Source: Bacteroidota bacterium
Lineage (GTDB): Bacteria > Bacteroidota > Bacteroidia > 2-12-FULL-35-15
NCBI GenBank assembly: GCA_016707685.1
Contig: JADJHE010000027.1
Location: 1-60,272, forward strand
Length of the DNA stretch: 60,272 bases
Direction: 5' to 3'
A program made the position numbers and the translations under genes. Of the stretch, positions 1 to 11,279 are shown piece by piece. Below the pieces are notes generated by a model, which saw nothing but the letters and a program-made list of their open reading frames with translations, made no database searches and was not told where the DNA came from. Every line of letters begins with the position of its first letter. Within the stretch, counting starts at the first letter, position 1.

Positions 1-2
1 TT

Positions 3-2882
3 CCTTCGGTTATTCGTAACAAGGAAAATGCAAGCATCAATTTATTAAACTACGACATGGCCATTTATGGTGTTCGTCAGATTTACATGAGTGATTCTCA
101 AAATGTGGTCATCTATCCTTACGAGCAAAAAATCATTCTGAAAAAACACGGCGCTGCCTTTCAAAGTGTTGTGCATCGGACTCGTTTTCGATTTCTTTGG
201 GAAGGAGTTTGCATTCAACTACGATAAGTTCATCATCGACTTAAAGAATGTGGATTCATTGCGTATGATGGTTAAATCGCGCGAGCCCGATGCTTATGGC
301 GAATATCCATTGGTGAAAGTTAAAACGGTAATTGAAAACATCAATGGTAATTTGGAAATAGATAATCCTGCCAATAAATCGGGGCGAAAACCATTTCCGA
401 AGTATCCTGTATTCAATAGTTTCAAAGATTCATATGCTTTCTATAACAAAAAGCAAATTCAAGGTGGCAAGTATCCCAAAGACAAATTCTATTTCCACTT
501 AGAGCCATTTACGATTGATAGTTTGGATAACTTTTCGAACGAAGGTTTAGTATTTAAAGGATCCATGGAAACGGCAGGAATCTTTCCAACATTCAAGGAA
601 TCCTTGACTTTACAGCCCGATTATTCATTAGGCTTTATTACTCAAGCACCTCCAAGTGGCTATCCAATGTATGGAGGAAAAGGAACCTACAATGCAGTTA
701 TTAAATTAAGTCACCAAGGTTTAAGAGGCGATGGCTCCATTAACTATGTTACTTCGGTTACCCAATCGAAAGATTTTATCTTTTTCCCCGATTCAACAAA
801 TGCTGCAATCGCTGAAAATTTTGACATCAAACAACAAAAAACAAAACCTGAATTCCCTCAAATGCATGGCGACAATGTAAAAATGCATTGGGCACCAATG
901 AAGGATGTAATGAATGTTTGGAACAACAAAGAGAAAAAAATTCAATCTTATAATGGTCAGTCGGAGTTTAATGGGAAACTATCACTTACTCCAAAGCAAT
1001 TGTACGGTTCGGGTACTACCGATTTTTCGAATGCGAAGATGGATGCTAAGCTCATTAAGTTTTTCTCCAATACGTTTAGTTCCGATACCGCTAACTTTAG
1101 TTTAAAAGCATTGGACATTGCTCAGTTGGCTTTTGCTACGGATAACGTAAATGCAAAAATCGATTTTGATAAACGTATGGGTGAGTTTAAATCGAATGGT
1201 AAAGGTTCGATCGTAAAGTTTCCTGTGAATCAATACGTTTGTTTTATGGATAACTTTAAATGGTTTATGGATGATGCAACAATTGAGTTAGGTTCTAGTA
1301 AAAATCCAACAGCCAAAGCTGCTAATGAGGATTTGGATTTGGTAGGACCGGAGTTTATTTCGGTTCACCCGAAGCAGGATTCATTGCGTTTCCAATCACC
1401 TTCTGCAAAATACGATTTAAAAAAATACATCATTACTGCTAAAGAAGTGAAATACATCAATGTTGCGGATGCTCGTATTTATCCAGACAAAGGAGATGTT
1501 ATTATCGAAAAAGATGCCTTGATGCGCACCTTTGCCAATGCAAAAATTGTAGCTAATGCTGTTACAAAATACCATAATTTATATAACTGTACAGTAAATG
1601 TATTTGCTCGTAAGAGTTATGCTGGTTCTGGTTTTTATGATTACATCGATGAATTAAAGACCAAGCAAACATTCTATTTTAGCAATGTGAGTGTGGATAC
1701 AACTTTTCAAACGTATGCAGAAACATCCATTGCCGATTCTTCGAAATTCCGTTTAAGTCCGAATTTTGAATACAAAGGTTTGGTGAAGCTAAAAGCAATC
1801 AATCAATATTTAGTGTTTGCTGGTTCTGCTCGTATATCTCACGATTGTGCTGCAATTCCTAAAACATGGTTTAGTTTTGAATCAGAAGTTAACCCGAACA
1901 ACATTTACATTCCAGTTTCGAAAGAGCCATTGAACGATGCAGGCAAACCGATTGCGGCATCCATGATGGTAACAACCGATTCAACACATTTTTATTCGGC
2001 TTTCTTATCTCCAAAGGAATCACAAAACGACCCGCATGTATTACCAGCTGAAGGTCTTTTGTTTTTCGACAAAGGTTCTCGTGAATACCGAATTTCGAAC
2101 AAAGAAAAGTTGGTGGAACGTTCGTTACCTGGCAATTACTTGAGTTTAAATACAAGCACCTGCAAAATGTATGGTGAAGGTAAAATTGATTTAGGTGGCG
2201 ATTTCGGTCAAGTAAAAGTAGAGTCATTTGGTAGTGCTGTCCATTTCTTAATTCCCGATTCGGTTATTTTTGATATGATTATGTCCATCGACTTTTCTTT
2301 GATGGTAGCGCAGTTGATAAAATGGCGGATCAAATCGTGGGTATGTCGGAGTTAAAACCAACCGATTTTTCTCGTCCTGTTTATGAAAAAGGAATGCGCG
2401 AAATGTTAGGGAAAGAACAAGCGGATAAACTTTTATCACAATTGAATTTATATGGTTCATATAAAAAATTCCCTGATGAATTAAGAAAGACTTTGGTGTT
2501 GAGTGATCTTAAAATGAAATGGAACAAGGATACACGCTCTTATACATCGAGTGGTAAAATTGGTATTGCCAATATCGACAAGACACAAATCAATAAGTAT
2601 GTAGACGGTAGAATTGAAATCATTAAGAAAAGGGGAGGAGACATATTGAATATTTACTTGGAAATGGATTCAGGGAATTGGTATTATTTCAATTATTCAA
2701 GGGGAACGATGTTAGCAGTTTCATCGAACGAAGCATTTAATACAGTATTAAAAGAATTGAAACCTGACAAACGCGAAAAGGCTGGTGACAAAGAAAAGAA
2801 AGAACCAAATTATTATTTCAACATTTGTCCGCCAAGCAAGAAAACGCAATTTTTACGTAAAACTCAAAGTGCAGAAGAATAA
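3..2882 (+). CDS. large conserved Bacteroidota envelope protein, 5'-truncated and frameshifted
   Basis: I do not recognise a named family. The gene enters from the left edge, so its N-terminus is missing. Reading starts in frame 3 and moves to frame 1 near position 177, where one extra base breaks the phrase around HGAAFQSVVH and GLVFDFFGKEF. It moves back to frame 3 near 2297, where a T is apparently missing from a TTTTCTTT run; restoring it gives DFSFDGSAVDKMADQ. Joined, about 960 residues remain. The protein is rich in polar, beta-prone stretches with many Asp, Lys, Ser, Phe and Tyr residues. It has no membrane segment in the visible part and ends in a Lys/Glu-rich tail. A surface or periplasmic role is inferred from composition only. 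The stop lies 3 nt before plsY, so the two are probably co-transcribed. Confidence 0.6.
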
Positions 2883-2885
2883 AAC

Positions 2886-3581
2886 GTGTTAACCGCTTCA
2901 AACATATTATTACTAGTAGCAGCCTATTTATTAGGCTCTATTCCTTCTGCTGTTTGGATTGGTAAGTTTTTTTACAAAATAGATGTTAGAGAGTATGGAA
3001 GCGGGAATGCAGGTGCAACAAATACATTTAGAGTATTGGGAAAAAAGGCTGGTATTCCCGTTTTATTAATTGATACGTTAAAAGGCTTTACGGCAGTTAG
3101 CTTGGCGTGTTATAGCAAATACACCATTGGTTCGAATCAGTTTATCAATCTTCAATTGGTTTTAGGAATAGCATCTTTAGTTGGTCATATATTCCCAATC
3201 TTTGCTTCGTTCCGAGGAGGTAAAGGAATAGCAACACTTTTAGGAATTATTTTAGCCGTTCATTTATATGCTGCATTAATTGCGATTGGAATTTTTATTG
3301 TTGTATTGCTAACAACAAGTTATGTATCGCTAGGCTCTATGATTGCAGCACTTGCATTTCCAGTAATTGTAATTCTTGGCTTTCAAACACGTGTTCCTTC
3401 CTTGATTATATTTTCGATATTGATTGCAATCATGGTTTTGATTACGCATCAAAAGAACATCGAGCGCTTGCTCAGACGAGAAGAATCGAAAGCAAAAATC
3501 ATCAAAAAGAAAAAGAAAAAACAGATGAGTTCCAGAAATAGCTGTTGTAGAAGAGCTAAAAGAATAAACACCTCCTTTTAA
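2886..3581 (+). CDS. plsY: acyl-phosphate:glycerol-3-phosphate acyltransferase PlsY
   Basis: PlsY is an inner-membrane enzyme that moves an acyl group from acyl-phosphate to sn-1 of glycerol-3-phosphate, the first step of phospholipid synthesis. The family motifs are visible: GSIPSAVW near the N-terminus, GSGNAGATN near residue 40 and RGGKGIAT near residue 110, set among several hydrophobic helices. The start is GTG, 3 nt after the preceding stop. The body ends normally at a basic KIIKKKK stretch. The following residues, including SRNSCCRRAKRIN, look like out-of-frame readthrough: an indel in the A-rich run near 3510-3530 would give a shorter tail ending TDEFQK. Function is secure; the exact C-terminus is not. 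Confidence 0.93.
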   Translation: MLTASNILLLVAAYLLGSIPSAVWIGKFFYKIDVREYGSGNAGATNTFRVLGKKAGIPVLLIDTLKGFTAVSLACYSKYTIGSNQFINLQLVLGIASLVGHIFPIFASFRGGKGIATLLGIILAVHLYAALIAIGIFIVVLLTTSYVSLGSMIAALAFPVIVILGFQTRVPSLIIFSILIAIMVLITHQKNIERLLRREESKAKIIKKKKKKQMSSRNSCCRRAKRINTSF

Positions 3582-3627
3582 CGTTAATTGGCTTTGAGCT
3601 AAATAGATACTTTTTTAATTTTGAGCA

Positions 3628-4409
3628 ATGAGCATATTTAAAACAGCACCATCTTTTTTTTATCTCTTTTGCCTTGTTATTTGCACAAAACAACGTTTCC
3701 CAAACCTTCCTGCTACCATAACCATTACTGGAAAAGCATACGATGTGCAAGATCCAAAATTGCCATTGCCTAAATTAATGGTCATTAATAAACGAACTAA
3801 CCAAGGTGTATTTGCAGATGCAGAAGGAAAGTTTTCATTAGCTGCATTCAAAACCGATACACTTTTATTTTCTTCATTGGGATTTATGGTAAAGAAAATT
3901 TGCTTAAAAGATTCTACCGACAAAAAAGTATATTATGTGGAAGTAGGGCTTAAAAAATTAGAATTTACATTAAAAGAAGTAAGTGTTTTTGCGAATCGAA
4001 ATCTAAATGAAATTCAGAAGGATATCGATAAATTAGGTGTAAAAAGAACTATACGACCATTGGAGCAGCCGATGCTTTATCTAGTCCAATCACTTTTTTA
4101 TACGAGCGATTTAGCAAGTTTGCCCGCTCCAAGCAAAAAGTTGCTGAATGGGAGAACGAAGATTTAAGGGACGCGATGTTTTAAAGAATTGTTTAGAGTA
4201 TATATCAAAATGATATTATTGATTTACCCGATGAAGAGTTTGATGCCTTTATCAATTATTTAAACTTGAGTGGGGGGATGAATACGTAGATGCGTGCGGT
4301 TTTGTAGATGTTGCCTCTCAATTCGACTTATTTCGATGGAGATATAAAAAGAGCAAATACGAAAGTTTCAAACGTTATGTTTGGAAATGGGAAAATGAAA
4401 AAGCAATAA
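3628..4409 (+). pseudogene. exported carboxypeptidase-regulatory-like domain protein, several frameshifts
   Basis: This is a Bacteroidota exported protein of the type beginning with a carboxypeptidase-D regulatory-like beta-sandwich (ITITGKAYDVQD, then a DAEGKFSLAAFKTDTLLFSSLGF segment). The reading frame is broken repeatedly. A good signal peptide (FISFALLFAQNNVSQT) lies in another frame just after the T-run at 3654-3661. Near 4057 the frame must shift to continue as TIGAADALSSPITFLYERF. Further shifts are needed to read IIDLPDEEFDAFINYL (about 4210-4262) and then FRWRYKKSKYESFKRYVW (about 4330-4390). Five or more indels in 800 bases mean either true decay or very poor local sequence. Every segment still reads as protein, which favours sequence error. 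The gene ends just before a strong terminator. Confidence 0.6.
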
Positions 4410-4440
4410 AAAAAGCGGAGCATTTTGCTCCGCTTTTTTA
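4408..4440. terminator. bidirectional intrinsic terminator
   Basis: A GCGGAGC/GCTCCGC stem closed by an A-T pair over a tiny T loop is flanked by an A-run on the left and a T-run on the right. It therefore serves both the exported protein gene on the plus strand and clpC on the minus strand. Confidence 0.85.
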
Positions 4441-4441
4441 T

Positions 4442-6992
4442 TTATTCATCCTTTTTGCTTTTTTTGCCTTTCGACTCTTTTGAGTCTTTAGCGTCTTTTG
4501 GTTTAGTAATCTTGATTTTTATTTCTTCATTCTCAACATCTACATTGATGATATCACCTTCGGTTAAGCTTGATTTGATAATCTCTTCAGCCAATGGATC
4601 TTCAAGGTATTTTTGGATAGCACGTTTTAATGGACGAGCACCAAATTGAACATCATAGCCTTTATCAGAAATAAAATCTTTTGCTTCTTCAGATACACTA
4701 ACACTGTATCCTAAGCCATTGATTCTACCGTAAAGACTGTTCAATTCAATATCAATGATTTTGTGAATGTCATCGCGAGATAATGAGTTAAACATAATTA
4801 CATCATCAATACGATTTAAGAACTCAGGAGCAAATGCTTTTTTCAAAGCACCTTCAATAACACCTTTTGAGTGATCTTCTTCCGAATCTTTTTTAGCAGA
4901 TGTAGTGAAACCAACACCTTGTCCAAAATCTTTTAACTGACGAGCACCAATGTTGGATGTCATAATGATAATAGTGTTTTTAAAGTCGATTTTACGACCT
5001 AAACTATCTGTCATTTGTCCATCATCTAATGCTTGTAACAACAAGTTAAATACATCCGGATGTGCTTTTTCAATCTCATCTAACAATACAATAGAGTAGG
5101 GACGTCTGCGAACTTTTTCTGTTAACTGACCACCTTCTTCGTAACCTACATAGCCCGGAGGCGCTCCAACCAAGCGAGATACAGCGAATTTCTCCATGTA
5201 CTCACTCATGTCGATACGGATTAATGCATCGTCATTGTCGAATAAATATTTCGATAATATTTTAGCTAATTGCGTTTTACCAACACCAGTAGGACCAAGG
5301 AAAATAAATGAACCAATCGGTTTGTTAGGATCCTTTAATCCAGCACGGTTACGTTGAATAGCTTTCACAACTTTTTTAACAGCTTCATCTTGTCCAATTA
5401 CTTTGCCTTGTAACAGTTCAGCCATTTTAATAAGCTTTTCTCCTTCATTTTGTGCAATACGTTGAACAGGAACACCTGTCATCATGGCAACTACTTCGGC
5501 AACATTATCTTCGGTTACCATTTCACGATGCGTTTTGCTTTCTTCTTCCCAGGTCTTTTTAGCAGCTTCCAATTGTTCTAACAATTGACGCTCTGTATCA
5601 CGCAAGCGTGCAGCTTCTTCGTATTTTTGAGAACGAACAACTTTATTTTTTTCTTCTTTAATTTCTTCAAGTTTCGCTTCAATTTCCACAATGTTTTTTG
5701 GAACATTGATATTGGTAATGTGAACACGAGAACCAGCTTCATCCAATGCATCAATCGCTTTATCTGGTAAATGTCTGTCGGTAATGTAACGAGCAGTCAA
5801 CGTAACACATGCTTTGATTGCTTCATCGGTATACGTTACATTGTGATGATCTTCGTATTTCGATTTGATGTTATTCAATATTTGAATGGTTTCATCTGGC
5901 GTAGCAGGCTCAACAATAACCTTTTGGAAACGTCTTTCCAATGCACCATCTTTCTCGATGTACTGACGGTACTCATCAAGAGTGGTAGCACCAATACATT
6001 GAATTTCGCCACGTGCCAATGCTGGTTTGAACATATTGGAAGCATCCAATGATCCGCTTGCACCACCAGCACCAATAATGGTGTGAATTTCATCAATAAA
6101 TAAAATTACATCAGGTGATTTTTCAAGCTCGTTCATTACTGCTTTCATTCGCTCTTCGAACTGACCACGGTATTTTGTACCTGCAACTAAAGATGCTAAA
6201 TCAAGTGTAACAACACGTTTTCCGAACAATACACGGGAAACTTTGCGTTGAACAATACGCAATGCTAAACCTTCAGCAATTGCAGATTTACCAACACCAG
6301 GCTCACCAATAAGGATAGGATTGTTTTTCTTTCTACGTGATAAAATTTGAGACACACGTTCAATTTCTTTTTCACGTCCTACAATAGGATCAAGCTTGCC
6401 CTCTTCAGCAGCTTTCGTTAAATCACGACCAAAGTTATCTAAAACCGGTGTTTTTGATTTGCTGTCAACAGGCTTTTTAGCACTGCTTGCAGCACTAAAG
6501 CTATCATCATCCCCATCATCATCCGAAGGAGTTCCTGGGAATTCAGCTTTAGGGTCTGTTTTTGACATTTCCAGTTCTTTTTTCATAACTTCATAGTCTA
6601 CTTTAAATTTGTTTAATGACTTAGTAGCCACATTATCTTCGTCTTTTAAGATCGATAAGATTAAGTGCTCAGTACCAATTACAGCACTTTTGAATAGTTT
6701 AGCTTCTAAATAAGTTATTTTTAGTGCTCTTTCAGCTTGTTTCATTAAAGGAATATTTGCAAGGTTTGCAACTTTGTGATTCCCTGTTTCCGATAGCATC
6801 TTCAACAGATTTTCTCAAATCCATTAAGTCAACGCCTAAGCTCTTTAGAAGCTTAACAGCCGTTCCTTCGCCTTCGCGAATGATTCCTAACAATAAGTGT
6901 TCGGTACCAATGTAATCGTGTCCTAAGCGCAAAGCCTCTTCGCGACTGTAGGTGATGACATCTTTTACTCTTGGTGAAAATTTAGCTTCCAT
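4442..6992 (-). CDS. clpC: ATP-dependent Clp protease ATP-binding subunit ClpC (one frameshift)
   Basis: ClpC is a Hsp100/AAA+ unfoldase that feeds substrates to ClpP. The N-terminal part begins MEAKFSPRVKDVITYSREEA and continues with the double Clp_N repeat. A Ser/Asp-rich linker follows. The first AAA+ module has Walker A GEPGVGKS and DEIHTIIGAG. A UVR-type coiled region (EEKNKVVRSQKYEEAARLRD) separates it from the second AAA+ module, with GPTGVGKT and DEIEKAHPD. The ClpC-type C-terminal D2-small domain ends in a Lys-rich tail. The total is about 850 residues, normal for ClpC. The frame breaks near 6779, where one extra base separates VEDAIGNRE from HKVANLANIPLMKQ; both sides match the family closely, so this is probably a sequence indel. 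A stand-alone promoter lies upstream. Confidence 0.95.
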
Positions 6993-7052
6993 AGAATGCC
7001 TGAATTAGTTGTTTATAAAACGTTTCAAATACTTAAGAGTTACAAATCCTTT

Positions 7053-7082
7053 CAAAAATAAGGCTTTCGACTTAATATCCAA
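7053..7082 (-). promoter_or_regulatory. clpC promoter (Bacteroidota sigma-A type)
   Basis: On the minus strand, TTG (7082-7080) is followed after exactly 19 nt by TATTTTTG (7060-7053), matching the Bacteroidota -33/-7 consensus TAnnTTTG. Transcription would start near 7046, giving a leader of about 54 nt to the clpC ATG at 6992. No HrcA/CIRCE or CtsR operator was seen. Confidence 0.65.
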
Positions 7083-7314
7083 AAGTATTTAGTTGTTTGC
7101 ATGAATCCGCTATTCCTACTTTATTTTTATCAACAAAAATTCTGTTAATATGTTGATAATTTAATCCCTAAAAAAGGCTTTATCTGCACTCAAATAAGTA
7201 TTTTCGAACTCCTAAAATTTACTAAGGCAAATCAATAATTGTGCTAAATAAATTTTATGACAATTATTCTTAAAAACGCTAGAAACAACTAAATAAAAAG
7301 TCAAAATAGAAATT
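7083..7314. other. clpC-gyrA divergent intergenic region
   Basis: This is the upstream half of the 322-base gap between the divergent clpC and gyrA genes. It is very AT-rich and must hold the gyrA promoter, but no clear TTG...TAnnTTTG pair was found on the plus strand. No ORF, repeat or RNA gene is apparent. Confidence 0.4.
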
Positions 7315-9889
7315 ATGGCAGAAGGAGAAAAAATCATTCAGATTAACATTGAAGAGGAGATGAAGTCGGCTTACATCGATTATTCGATGTCAGTTATTGT
7401 ATCGCGTGCCTTACCTGATGTTCGCGATGGGTTGAAACCAGTACATCGTAGAGTTTTGTACGGTATGTTGGACTTAGGAGTTCTTTCAAATCGTCCTTAT
7501 AAAAAATCGGCCCGTATTGTTGGGGAGGTTTTGGGTAAGTACCATCCACATGGTGATACATCTGTATACGATGCAATGGTGCGTATGGCACAAGAGTGGA
7601 GTTTGCGTTATCCATTGGTAGACGGACAAGGTAACTTTGGTTCTGTGGATGGTGATAGCCCTGCTGCAATGCGTTATACCGAAGCTCGTTTAAAGAAAAT
7701 TGCGGAAGAAATGTTGAACGATATCGATAAAGATACGGTTGATTTCCGTCCAAATTTCGATGATTCATTACAAGAGCCAAGTGTTTTACCTTCTCGTATT
7801 CCTAATTTATTAATTAATGGTGCTAGTGGTATTGCTGTAGGTATGGCAACCAATATGCCTCCTCACAACCTTACAGAAATTATCAATGGAACTGTTGCTT
7901 ACATTGATAACAGAGAAATTGACATTGCTGGTTTAATGCAATATGTAAAAGCTCCTGATTTCCCTACTGGCGGTATCATTTACGGATACGAAGGTGTGAA
8001 AGAAGCATTCCATACAGGAAGAGGTCGTATCATTATGCGTGCAAAAACAAATGTGAGAAATTACAGATGCTGGTCGCGAACGCATTATCGTTAACGAAAT
8101 TCCTTACCAAATCAACAAAGCGGAGATGATTCGCAAAACTGCGGATTTGATCAACGATAAAAAAATTGAAGGCATTTCTGATATCCGTGATGAATCGGAT
8201 AGAGATGGTATGCGTATCGTTTATGAAATTAAACGTGATGCCATTACCAATGTTGTTTTGAATAATTTATTTAAATATACTGAATTACAAACATCTTTTA
8301 GTGTAAACAACATTGCTTTGGTTGGTGGCCGACCAATGATGTTGAACTTAAAAGACATGATTGTTCATTTTGTTGATCACAGACATGATGTAGTAATCCG
8401 TAGAACAAAATTCGAATTATCACAAGCTGAAAAGCGTGCACATATCTTACAAGGTTATTTAATTGCATTGGATCATTTAGATGCTGTAATTAAATTAATT
8501 CGTGAATCGGCAACACCATCCGAAGCACAAGATGGATTGATTGCTAATTTCGGATTGAGTGAGCTTCAAGCAAAAGCAATCCTTGAAATGCGTTTACGTG
8601 TTTTAACCGGACTTGAAAGAGATAAGATTAAAGCAGAATACGATGAGTTAATGAAGTTAATTGATTATTTGAAATCATTGTTGAATGATGAAGCAATGCG
8701 CATGCAAGTAATTAAAGACGAATTAGCTGAAATCAAAGAAAAATATGGCGATGAGCGTAAATCGGAAATTGTTTATGCTGCTGGTGATTTCAAAATAGAA
8801 GACATGATTGCTGATGAAGAAGTTGTTGTTACAATTTCTCACATGGGTTATATCAAACGTACAATGCTAAGCGAATACCGCACACAAGCACGTGGTGGTA
8901 AAGGAGCAAAAGGAAGTACTACACGTGACGAAGATTTTATCGAACACTTGTTTACTGCATCAACACATAATTATTTATTGTTGTTTACAGAACAAGGACG
9001 TTGTTTCTGGATGCGTGCATTTGAAGTGCCAGAAGGTACTCGTCAGTCTAAAGGACGTGCTATCCAAAACTTAATCAACATTCCAAGTGATGATAAAGTG
9101 AAAGCATTCATCAATGTGAAGAACTTAAACGATGAAGAGTACATCAATAATAACTTCATTATTATGTGTACTAAAAATGGTATCATCAAAAAAACAACAT
9201 TAGAAGCATACTCTCGTCCTCGTCAGAACGGTATCAATGCAATTACCGTTAGAGATGGCGATACTTTATTAGAAGTATTGTTGACAAATGGAACAAATGA
9301 AATCATGTTGGCTTCAAAAGAAGGCAAAGTGGTTCGTTTCAATGAGTCTACAGTTCGCCCAATGGGTAGAAATGCTTCAGGTGTAAGAGGTATCAATATT
9401 TCGGACAGCAAAGACAATGAAGTAATTGGTATGATTGCAATGCCTGACAAATCAAGCAACGTAATGGTTGTTTTTGAAAAAGGATATGGTAAACGTTCGG
9501 ATATTGAAGAATACCGTGTAACCAACCGTGGTGGTAAAGGTGTGAAAACAATCAACATTACTGATAAAACAGGAAATTTGATTGCAATTAAAGATGTAAC
9601 TGATAAAAACGACTTGATGATTATCAATAAGTCCGGTATCATTATCCGTCTTTCTGTTGCCGACTTAAGAGTTATCGGTCGTGCTACCCAAGGTGTACGT
9701 TTAATTAACTTAAAAGAAACGGATGCAATTGCTGCTGTAACTAAAGTTGAAATTGACGAAGAAGTAGAAAGCGAAATCCTTGAAAACGGAGAAAATGTGA
9801 ATCCCGAATATGGAAACGATGCGAACAATGCGTCTGATAACACAGAATCAAACGATGGCAAGGAAGTTGATAATAACGAAGCAAATTAA
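7315..9889 (+). CDS. gyrA: DNA gyrase subunit A (one frameshift)
   Basis: GyrA is the DNA-cleaving subunit of gyrase, which introduces negative supercoils with GyrB. The catalytic tyrosine is Tyr121 in AAMRYTEARL. The quinolone-binding loop reads HPHGDTSVYD, with Thr at the E. coli Ser83 position and Asp at the Asp87 position. The breakage-reunion core continues through IPNLLINGASGIAVGMATN. The C-terminal beta-pinwheel has the GyrA-box-like RGGKGAKG plus a second NRGGKGVKT, and an acidic Asn/Asp/Glu tail typical of Bacteroidota. The frame breaks near 8055 inside a segment that should read NVEEITDAGRERIIVNEIPYQ; the first half ends artificially at 8094 and the second is open from before 8126. 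An essential gene cannot be broken here, so an indel error is likely. Total about 858 residues. Confidence 0.95.
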
Positions 9890-9919
9890 TAGAAGTATTA
9901 AATAAAACCAATTTAATCT

Positions 9920-11197
9920 ATGAAAAGAATAAGTTTACTAGCGGTAGCATCCCTGTTTGTATTGAATGCGAATGCTCAAAGTGCAAAGGTTGTAACTGCT
10001 TACCGTTACTTGCAAGATTTTAACAGCAGCAAAGATGCTGAGTCGCTAACAAAAGCAAAAGAAGCAATTGACTTAGCTTCTGAACATCCAGATACAAAAG
10101 ATAACGCGAAAACTCAGGTTTATAGAGCGAATATCTATATGGCAATTTTCGAAAACAATTTACGTATTGCTACTGAAAAATCAACAGAAACTGATCCTAA
10201 CAAAAAACAAGCGGTTGGTTACCAAACAGTTTCGGGTGCAGAGTTGACTACTGCTTACCAAGCGTATGCAAAAGCAAAAACAATTGATGCAAAAGGCAAT
10301 TACACGGGAGTTGCAAACGGTATTGCTAAATCAGCAGCTTATTTTAGCAACAAAGGTTCGTACGATTACAATGCAAAGAAATTTGCTGATGCTTTAAATT
10401 CGTTTGAAATGGCTTATACTGTTGGCGAAATGAAAGACACGAACTTGTTATACAATTGTGCTGTTACTGCTGAACGTTCTGCTAACTTCGATAAAGCGAA
10501 AACGTATTACCAAAAAATGGTGGATATTAAACAAGGACGTGGAAACACTTATTCTTCTTTGATGAATGCTTATTTGATGGCAAAAGATACAACGGGAGGG
10601 ATGGATGTATTGAAAAAGGGTAGAGCAGCGTATCCAAATGATATCAATTTATTGATTTCGGAAACAAACTACTACTTAAAAACAAACCAAAGTGTTGCCA
10701 CTCTATCTAATTTAACGCAAACAATTGCTACTAAACCAACAGATGCAAACTTATACTTGGTAAGAGGAAATATTTATGACAATTTAGCGAATCCGAAAGA
10801 TGATACAGGCAAAGAGCTTGAGAAACCAAAGGATTACGAAGAAAAGTTCAAAAATGCGGAAGCTGATTATAAAAAAGCAATTGAGTTAAAACCTGATTAT
10901 TTCGATGCATTGTACAATTTAGGTGCATTGTATAACAATCAAGGTGTTGCAGTTTCTAAAATGGCTGATAAAATCACAGATCAAAAGAAATACGAAGCTG
11001 AATTAAAGAGAGCTGGAGATGCATTTAACAACGCATTACCAGTTTTAGAAAAAGCTTTAGAAGTGAATCAAACGGATAAAAATACGATGTATGCCTTGAA
11101 ACAAATTTACAGCCGTACACAACAGTTGGATAAATTAAAAGCACTGAATACTGTTATTAACGGTTCGGCAACTTACAAAGAAGCATTTAAAAAGTAA
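9920..11197 (+). CDS. exported tetratricopeptide-repeat protein downstream of gyrA
   Basis: The 425-residue protein starts with a signal peptide (MKRISLLAVASLFVLNANAQ, cleavage expected after NA-Q), so it is periplasmic or outer-membrane associated. The rest is helical with TPR-like units. The clearest are around SYDYNAKKFADALNSFEMAY, a central AEDYKKAIELKPDYFDALYN-like unit near residues 310-345, and the C-terminal ALPVLEKALEVNQTDK unit. TPRs are protein-binding scaffolds; no partner can be named. The ATG is 30 nt after the gyrA stop with no terminator between, so the genes are probably co-transcribed. A strong terminator follows. Confidence 0.8.
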   Translation: MKRISLLAVASLFVLNANAQSAKVVTAYRYLQDFNSSKDAESLTKAKEAIDLASEHPDTKDNAKTQVYRANIYMAIFENNLRIATEKSTETDPNKKQAVGYQTVSGAELTTAYQAYAKAKTIDAKGNYTGVANGIAKSAAYFSNKGSYDYNAKKFADALNSFEMAYTVGEMKDTNLLYNCAVTAERSANFDKAKTYYQKMVDIKQGRGNTYSSLMNAYLMAKDTTGGMDVLKKGRAAYPNDINLLISETNYYLKTNQSVATLSNLTQTIATKPTDANLYLVRGNIYDNLANPKDDTGKELEKPKDYEEKFKNAEADYKKAIELKPDYFDALYNLGALYNNQGVAVSKMADKITDQKKYEAELKRAGDAFNNALPVLEKALEVNQTDKNTMYALKQIYSRTQQLDKLKALNTVINGSATYKEAFKK

Positions 11198-11248
11198 TTA
11201 CGATAATTGAAGAATCAGACGCTTCCAGTTTGGTTTGGATAGTAAAAG

Positions 11249-11279
11249 CGGGGTACAGAAATGTATCCCGTTTTTTTTT
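11249..11279 (+). terminator. intrinsic terminator after the gyrA-TPR unit
   Basis: A nine-base stem CGGGGTACA/TGTATCCCG with one G-T pair and a GAAA loop is followed by nine T residues. Confidence 0.85.

Noticed and set aside
8126..9889. Second half of gyrA considered as a separate parC-like gene
   Set aside because: It continues directly from the first half and ends with a normal GyrA C-terminal domain; only a frameshift separates them.
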